64,000 nucleotides of DNA from Streptomyces sp. LaPpAH-108. Lineage in GTDB: Bacteria > Actinomycetota > Actinomycetes > Streptomycetales > Streptomycetaceae. Where the stretch lies: NCBI RefSeq assembly GCF_000373625.1, contig NZ_KB891996.1, forward strand, positions 372,001 to 436,000, given 5' to 3'. A program made the translations under genes and the position numbers. The notes under the pieces were generated by a model. The model was given only the letters and a program-made list of their open reading frames with translations, was not told where the DNA came from and did no database searches. This document shows positions 59,987 to 64,000 of this stretch, piece by piece (positions within the stretch are counted from its first letter, which is position 1; every line of letters begins with the position of its first letter).

Positions 59987-61278
59987 GGAAGGACCTCCGG
60001 GGCGGGAAGCGGTTCGTAAGGGGATGAGTCGCCTGGCCCGTCCTCGTCGTCGAGGCCGGGGTGGTGGGCCGCACGGGCGCGGGCGGCGCCCGCCTCCGGC
60101 AGTCGCAGGGTGAAGGTGGAGCCCTGGCCCTCGGCGCTCCAGACCGAGACCTCGCCGCCGTGCGAGGCGACCACGTGCTTGACGATCGCGAGCCCGAGGC
60201 CGGTGCCTCCGGTGGCGCGCGAGCGGGCCGGGTCGACGCGGTAGAAGCGCTCGAAGATGCGCTCCTTGTCCTTGTCGGAGATGCCGATGCCCTGGTCGGT
60301 GACGGCCAGCTCGATGAGGTCGCCGCCGGGTGCGGCGACCCGGCGGGCGGCTATGCCGACGCGGGTACGGGCCGGGGAGTAGTTGACGGCGTTCTCGACC
60401 AGGTTGCCGAGGGCCGCGGCGAGCTGGCCGCGGTTGCCCCAGACCCGCAGTTCGGTACCGGCGCGGCGACCGCCGCCCTCGGCGGCGGGGCGCTCGGGGC
60501 CCTGGATCGCGGCGGCCATGGTGATCTGCTTCGTACCGGCCTGGTGGCGGCAGCGGTCGACGGCCTCGGCGACCAGCTCGTCCACGCGGACCGGCTCGGC
60601 GTCCTCCAGCGGGTCGTCGTTCTGCACCCGGGAGAGGTCGATCAGCTCCTGGACCAGGTTGGTCAGCCGGGTCGCCTCGATCTGCATCCGGCCCGCGAAG
60701 CGCTGGACCGCCTCGGGATCGTCGGAGGCGTCCATGACGGCCTCGGAGAGCAGGGAGAGGGCGCCGGTGGGGGTCTTCAGCTCGTGGCTCACGTTGGCCA
60801 CGAAGTCGCGTCGTACCGCCTCGATGCGGCGGGCCTCGGTCAGGTCCTCGACCAGCAGCAGGACAAGGCGGGAGCCCAGCGGGGCGACGCGCGCCGAGAC
60901 CGCCAGGGCCTCGCCGCGCCCGGTGCCGCGCCGGGGCAGGTCCAGCTCCACCTGGCGTATCTCGCCGTCGCGCCGGGTGTCCCGGGCCATCTGGAGCATC
61001 GGCTCGACCGCGAGCTTGCCGCCCCGGACCAGGCCGAGGGCGTACGCGGCCGAGCTGGCCTTGACCACCGCGTCCGCCTCGTCCAGCACGACCGCCGAGG
61101 AGCGCAGCACCGACAGCACGGTGTCCACGCCGGGCGGCAGCACCGCGTCGGTGTGCAGCGAGGTCCGGGTGGGCCGCTTCTGGTCGCGCTCGCTCCAGCG
61201 GAACGCCAGCACGGCGATGACGCCGGTGAGCACCCCGGCGATCGCCGCCGCTGCGGCGACCGCCGCGTTCACGTCCAT
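59983..61278 (-). CDS. phoR: Sensor histidine kinase PhoR
   Basis: 431 residues. One N-terminal membrane span (AAVAAAAAIAGVLTGVIAVLAF), a PAS-like region, then the dimerisation helix with His about 165 (FVANVSHELKTPTGAL), and ATPase boxes N (GNLVENAVNYSP), G1 (DQGIGISDKDKERIFERFYR) and G2 (TGGTGLGLAIVKHVV). Very short periplasmic part, as expected if phosphate is sensed through PstSCAB/PhoU. Confidence 0.95.
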   Translation of the reverse strand: MDVNAAVAAAAAIAGVLTGVIAVLAFRWSERDQKRPTRTSLHTDAVLPPGVDTVLSVLRSSAVVLDEADAVVKASSAAYALGLVRGGKLAVEPMLQMARDTRRDGEIRQVELDLPRRGTGRGEALAVSARVAPLGSRLVLLLVEDLTEARRIEAVRRDFVANVSHELKTPTGALSLLSEAVMDASDDPEAVQRFAGRMQIEATRLTNLVQELIDLSRVQNDDPLEDAEPVRVDELVAEAVDRCRHQAGTKQITMAAAIQGPERPAAEGGGRRAGTELRVWGNRGQLAAALGNLVENAVNYSPARTRVGIAARRVAAPGGDLIELAVTDQGIGISDKDKERIFERFYRVDPARSRATGGTGLGLAIVKHVVASHGGEVSVWSAEGQGSTFTLRLPEAGAARARAAHHPGLDDEDGPGDSSPYEPLPAPEVLP

Positions 61279-61351
61279 GTGACCAGGTTAGGCATGGGGT
61301 ACGACATGCCCACAGCCACCGGAGTGCGACCTCGGACACTCGTCGCCCAGA

Positions 61352-61384
61352 GTTCACCTTCAGGCCAGTGGACGTTCACGCCGG
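61352..61384. promoter_or_regulatory. PHO box in the phoR-phoU divergent promoter
   Basis: Three 11-nt units: GTTCACCTTCA (61352-61362), GGCCAGTGGAC (61363-61373) and GTTCACGCCGG (61374-61384). Units one and three match the PhoP repeat consensus GTTCACC; the middle one is diverged. Lies 74 bp from the phoR start and 156 bp from phoU, consistent with autoregulation of both. Confidence 0.85.
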
Positions 61385-61490
61385 GTGGCGGAAACGGACG
61401 CGTACGGGGCGGAACGTGGGAGCGTGGGGCGGTGTGGGCGTGGGTCCGCGCGGGTGGGGCCCCGGCTGCTGTCCGTAGGTGTATGTCTGT

Positions 61491-61512
61491 ATACGCATGG
61501 TCGTATGCGTAT
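61491..61512. promoter_or_regulatory. ATACGCAT / ATGCGTAT inverted repeat before phoU
   Basis: Perfect 8-bp arms (61491-61498, 61505-61512) around a 6-base loop, 27 bp before the phoU ATG. Could be an operator or a leader hairpin. Confidence 0.4.
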
Positions 61513-61539
61513 GTTCGTCTGTGCGAGGAGAGGGAACCG

Positions 61540-62232
61540 ATGCGGGACGCGTACCACGAGGAACTGGACTCGATCGGCGACGGTCTGGTGGAGATGGCCC
61601 GGCTGGTCGGCTCGGCGATCGGGCGCGCCACCACCGCCATCCTGGACGCCGATCTCAAGCTGGCCGAGAGCGTGATCGAGGCCGACCAGAAGGTCGACGA
61701 ACTCCAGCACGACCTGGAGGCCCGGGCGATAGCCCTGCTGGCCCGCCAGCAGCCGGTGGCCACCGATCTGCGCATCGTCGTCACGTCGCTGCGCATGTCC
61801 GCCGACCTGGAGCGCTCGGGCGACCTCGCCCAGCACGTGGCCAAGCTGGCCCGGCTGCGCTTCCCGGAGCGGGCGGTCCCGCAGTATCTGCACGCGACCA
61901 TCCTGGAGATGGGCCAGCTCGCGCAGCGCCTCATGGCGAAGGCGGCGGAGGTCATCATCACCAAGGACGTCGACCTCGCGCTCCAGCTGGAGCAGGACGA
62001 CGACGAGATGGACCTCCTCCACCGCACCCTCTTCCAGCACCTGATCGACGACCGCTGGAAGCACGGCATCGAGACGGCGGTCGACGTCACGCTGCTCGGC
62101 CGCTACTACGAGCGGTACGCGGACCACGCGGTGGCCGTCGCCAAGCGGGTGGTGTACCTGGTGACGGGTGAGCACGCGGACGAGATCCAGCAGCAGGACG
62201 TGCCTCCGGCGGTGGGCGGGGAGCAGGGCTGA
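61540..62232 (+). CDS. phoU: Phosphate signalling protein PhoU
   Basis: 230 residues, two three-helix bundles: MRDAYHEELDSIGDGLVEMARLV, VDELQHDLEARAIALLARQQPVATDLRIVV, ADLERSGDLAQHVAKLARLR, then the second copy with LLGRYYERYADHAVAVAKRVVYLV (the metal-cluster ERxxDH motif). Negative modulator of PhoR signalling. ATG 61540 follows GAGGAGAGGG. Confidence 0.95.
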   Translation: MRDAYHEELDSIGDGLVEMARLVGSAIGRATTAILDADLKLAESVIEADQKVDELQHDLEARAIALLARQQPVATDLRIVVTSLRMSADLERSGDLAQHVAKLARLRFPERAVPQYLHATILEMGQLAQRLMAKAAEVIITKDVDLALQLEQDDDEMDLLHRTLFQHLIDDRWKHGIETAVDVTLLGRYYERYADHAVAVAKRVVYLVTGEHADEIQQQDVPPAVGGEQG

Positions 62233-62428
62233 GGGGGCCGGGGGCTGCCGGCGGTTGCTGACGGAACCTCCCCTACGTGACACGGGAGTTGCGCGCGGGC
62301 CGGGCGGGGCGCGGTGGACCGCCTTGCCTGTGCCGGGACTTGCCCGGGGGCGTGCGAACGCCCCCATGCGCCCTGAATGCGCCGTTGATACCCCGTAGGG
62401 ACGGCCCTGGAATGGGGCATGGAACGGT

Positions 62429-62447
62429 CGGGGGCACCTGGCCCCCG
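62429..62447 (+). promoter_or_regulatory. Leader hairpin before the Cys-rich mini-protein
   Basis: CGGGGGC / GCCCCCG arms (7 bp) around ACCTG, ending 5 bases before the GAGGAGG ribosome site of the next gene; may affect its translation. Confidence 0.45.
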
Positions 62448-62462
62448 TGTCGAGGAGGACCC

Positions 62463-62615
62463 ATGCCCGAATCCCCCACCACACCCGACCCCACCCAGCC
62501 CCAGGAAACCGACCAGCCCGCCAACCCCCTTTCCCTCCCCCTGATCGCCGCCTGCGGCTGCGGCTCGGGCTGCGGCTGCGGCTGCCAGTCAGGGGCGCCT
62601 TGCCAGTGCGGCTGA
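62463..62615 (+). CDS. 50-residue Cys-rich (metallothionein-like) protein
   Basis: Short Pro/Thr-rich N-half (MPESPTTPDPTQPQE) and a C-half with CGCGSGCGCGCQ and CQCG: seven Cys in the last 20 residues, in C-x-C and C-x3-C steps, the pattern of metal-thiolate proteins. A perfect AGGAGG with 5-base spacing supports translation. It follows phoU by 230 bp. A small metallothionein next to phoU is known in Streptomyces (MtpA, as I recall), which would fit; alternatively a precursor peptide. Confidence 0.72.
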   Translation: MPESPTTPDPTQPQETDQPANPLSLPLIAACGCGSGCGCGCQSGAPCQCG

Positions 62616-62634
62616 GGAGGTACGGGCGGTGAGG

Positions 62635-62660
62635 GGCCCGGCCCTTGTGAGGGCGGGGCC
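62635..62660 (+). terminator. Terminator after the Cys-rich gene
   Basis: GGCCCGGCCC / GGGCGGGGCC arms (9 of 10 pairs) around TTGTGA, followed by TTCTC. Confidence 0.65.
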
Positions 62661-62698
62661 TTCTCACCTGCCTGTACGGCATGTCTTCCGCAGCCCTG

Positions 62699-62971
62699 CT
62701 AGGCGGCGGGCATTCCGTTGCCCTTGAGCAGCGGCAGCACGTGATCCTCGGCGGCAGGGTGGGGAGTTGAGCTGAGCCCTGCGGTGAACACGGTCAGCCG
62801 CAGGGGGACGCCCTCCAGCACGGCGACGGATTCGACGTGCGCCAACACCCGCGCGTCCACGGGCCGTACGCCCAGCTCCTCGTCCAACTCCCGTACCAGT
62901 AGCTCGATGTCGGTCTCCCCGGCGTCGGGCTTCCCACCGGGGGCGGCGACGGCCTCACCCTTCGGGCGCAC
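62699..62971 (-). pseudogene. Nudix hydrolase remnant (shortened at both ends)
   Basis: Frame of 90 residues with a good Nudix box: APGGKPDAGETDIELLVREL followed by DEELGV. Family members (~125-140 residues) have another ~25 residues before this; here an in-frame TAG lies two codons upstream of the GTG at 62971. After LRLTVFTAGLSSTPHPAAE the segment that normally contains the substrate helix is missing and the frame jumps to HVLPLLKGNGMPAA. I read it as a decayed gene with an N-terminal loss and an internal deletion; a functional mini-Nudix is less likely. Confidence 0.65.
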
Positions 62972-63058
62972 GTCCTAGGGGCGGCGGCCTCGGCGTGTGG
63001 GGGTTTCCTGGGGAAGATCCAGGAGGACGTAGACGCCCCGTTCCCTCTGGAGTGCCCC

Positions 63059-63532
63059 TTGCGCGCGAAGTCCCTCGCCCTGGTGAGTCTTGTGGCGGCC
63101 CTGGTCGGTGGTTTCTCCTCGGCCCCTCCGGCCTGGGCCGACGAGCCAGGACCTGCTGGGTCGGCCAGCGCTCGGAGCGGGTCGGTCGACGGGTTCCTGA
63201 CCGGGGGTGACTCCGTGCACTACTCCAGCACGCCGCCGCCGACCATCTCGGCCCACGGCTGGTGGCTCGACAGGAACAGCGGGGGCCACAAGGCGAGGGT
63301 CACGGTGGAACTCCAGGTCCTGGACCGAGGCGTTCACTGGCGGACCGTGGCCAAGGGCTCCAAGGTCGTCAAGCAGGGCGGCGGCAGCTCGCGTCGCGCG
63401 AACGCCCGTAAGACGTGTGAGGGCAGCGCGCGGACCAAGTGGCGCAGCAGGGTCGACGTCGACATCATCGGAGTCGCCGATTCGCCGAACAAGCTGACCA
63501 CCCCGGCCAAGACGTTCCGCTGCGCGGCCTGA
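63059..63532 (+). CDS. Secreted hypothetical protein (TTG start)
   Basis: 157 residues. TTG 63059 has CTGGAG with 6-base spacing, and gives a clean signal peptide: LRAKSLALVSLVAALVGGFSSAPPAWADE, hydrophobic core and AWA-D cleavage site. Mature ~130 residues are beta-rich with two Cys (KTCEGSAR, TFRCAA) and HWRTVAKGSKVVKQG. No known family. Overlaps the next gene by one base (TGATG). Confidence 0.72.
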   Translation: MRAKSLALVSLVAALVGGFSSAPPAWADEPGPAGSASARSGSVDGFLTGGDSVHYSSTPPPTISAHGWWLDRNSGGHKARVTVELQVLDRGVHWRTVAKGSKVVKQGGGSSRRANARKTCEGSARTKWRSRVDVDIIGVADSPNKLTTPAKTFRCAA

Positions 63533-64000
63533 TGGACGAGGCGAGCGAGAACGCGGCGGAGGACGACGGCAGTCGCACCATGACCGTCGAGATCCGGGGC
63601 GTGCTGCGGCGGCACCCGTGGGTCGGGCAGGTCAGTGTGGATCATGATCTGGACGAGGACGTGTACAGCCTGGCCGTGAAGCGGGCGGCGGCGTACGGCT
63701 GGAGTTCCGCGTACCTGGGTCCGGCGCTCGGGGGGCGGCGCTGGGAGCATGCGGGGGCGGGTGGGGACTGGTCTCAGGACGGGGCGGTGAGGCAGCTGGG
63801 GCGGCTGACGGTCTATCCCGCCGTGGATCTTTCGGGTCAGCGCCTTCCCGTACTTCCCATGACCCAGGTACTGGTGGACGCCCTGGGGCGGGTCGGTGAG
63901 GTGCGGTTCACCGGTCTGGGGTCGCGTGTCCCCGTGGGCCTGGCTCCCGACTCGGGTTTCGATCTGCGGGGTGATGCGGACTGGTTCGCGCTCTCCGACC
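63532..64000 (+). CDS. Unrecognised protein, N-terminal part (runs off right edge)
   Basis: At least 156 residues from ATG 63532, frame still open at the edge. MDEASENAAEDDGSRTMTVE, then RGVLRRHPWVGQVSVDHDLDED, YSLAVKRAAAYGWSSAYLGPAL, LTVYPAVDLSGQRLPVLPMTQVLVDALGR and VPVGLAPDSGFDLRGDADWFAL. Soluble, no motif known to me. TGATG overlap suggests coupling to the secreted protein upstream. Confidence 0.65.
   Translation, partial: MDEASENAAEDDGSRTMTVEIRGVLRRHPWVGQVSVDHDLDEDVYSLAVKRAAAYGWSSAYLGPALGGRRWEHAGAGGDWSQDGAVRQLGRLTVYPAVDLSGQRLPVLPMTQVLVDALGRVGEVRFTGLGSRVPVGLAPDSGFDLRGDADWFALSD

Noticed and set aside
62463..62615. Lanthipeptide or other RiPP precursor
   Set aside because: No modification enzyme genes nearby; the C-x-C spacing fits a metal-thiolate protein better, though this is not excluded.

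Overview
The window looks like core chromosome of a Streptomyces. It is extremely GC-rich, with strong third-position GC bias. It carries NagK/NagA with a DasR-type site, MsiK, a CdgB-like diguanylate cyclase, PhoR-PhoP/PhoU with a PHO box, an iron box, a type II polyketide spore-pigment cluster and an AfsR-like regulator. From memory, the backbone order (thrC ... otsA, otsB, nagKA, cdgB, terD ... msiK ... cysS, ispF, ispD, carD, phoP, phoR, phoU) follows one continuous stretch of the S. coelicolor chromosome. The pigment cluster and the secreted-protein block then look like insertions into a conserved backbone. There are no rRNA genes, insertion sequences, phage genes or CRISPR arrays.

Layout: 1-3.7 kb holds the start of thrC under a SAM-I (S-box) riboswitch, a glucosyl-3-phosphoglycerate synthase, a repeat-filled gap and otsA. 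3.7-10.2 kb is a leftward iron-siderophore uptake operon (AraC regulator, ATPase, binding lipoprotein, fused double permease, C39-like peptidase) with an iron box; it separates otsA from otsB. 10.2-16.1 kb holds otsB, a DUF3263 protein and a sugar-binding lipoprotein divergent from nagK-nagA across a dre site, then a PfkB kinase. 16.1-30 kb is ordinary metabolism and housekeeping: CBM-like membrane protein, cdgB, flavin reductase, ArfB, TerD, a GNAT-Nudix fusion, pentapeptide protein, oxidoreductase, MFS pump, rhomboid-like protein, APH-type kinase and a secreted beta-helix protein.

30.1-38.3 kb is a complete whiE-type spore pigment cluster: seven leftward genes (SchA/CurD protein, cupin, KS-alpha, KS-beta/CLF, ACP, aromatase/cyclase, cyclase), a divergent FAD monooxygenase, and a convergent O-methyltransferase beyond an 18-bp-stem terminator.

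38.4-47.6 kb is an accessory, export-rich block: SnoaL-like protein, XRE regulator with an antisense-derived tail, glycosyltransferase, a secreted Thr/Pro/Lys repeat protein, a DUF11-like secreted protein, small proteins, a thaumatin-glucanase fusion and an AfsR-like STAND regulator. The fusion, an apparent glucan-binding plus glucan-cleaving exoenzyme, is the most unusual gene seen.

47.9-64 kb returns to the backbone: tRNA-Thr(UGU), msiK, a sugar nucleotidyltransferase, a DoxX protein, rlmB, cysS, an F420-type oxidoreductase, ispF/ispD, carD, a DUF461-type lipoprotein, phoP-phoR, phoU, a Cys-rich mini-protein, a degenerate Nudix gene and two genes at the right edge.
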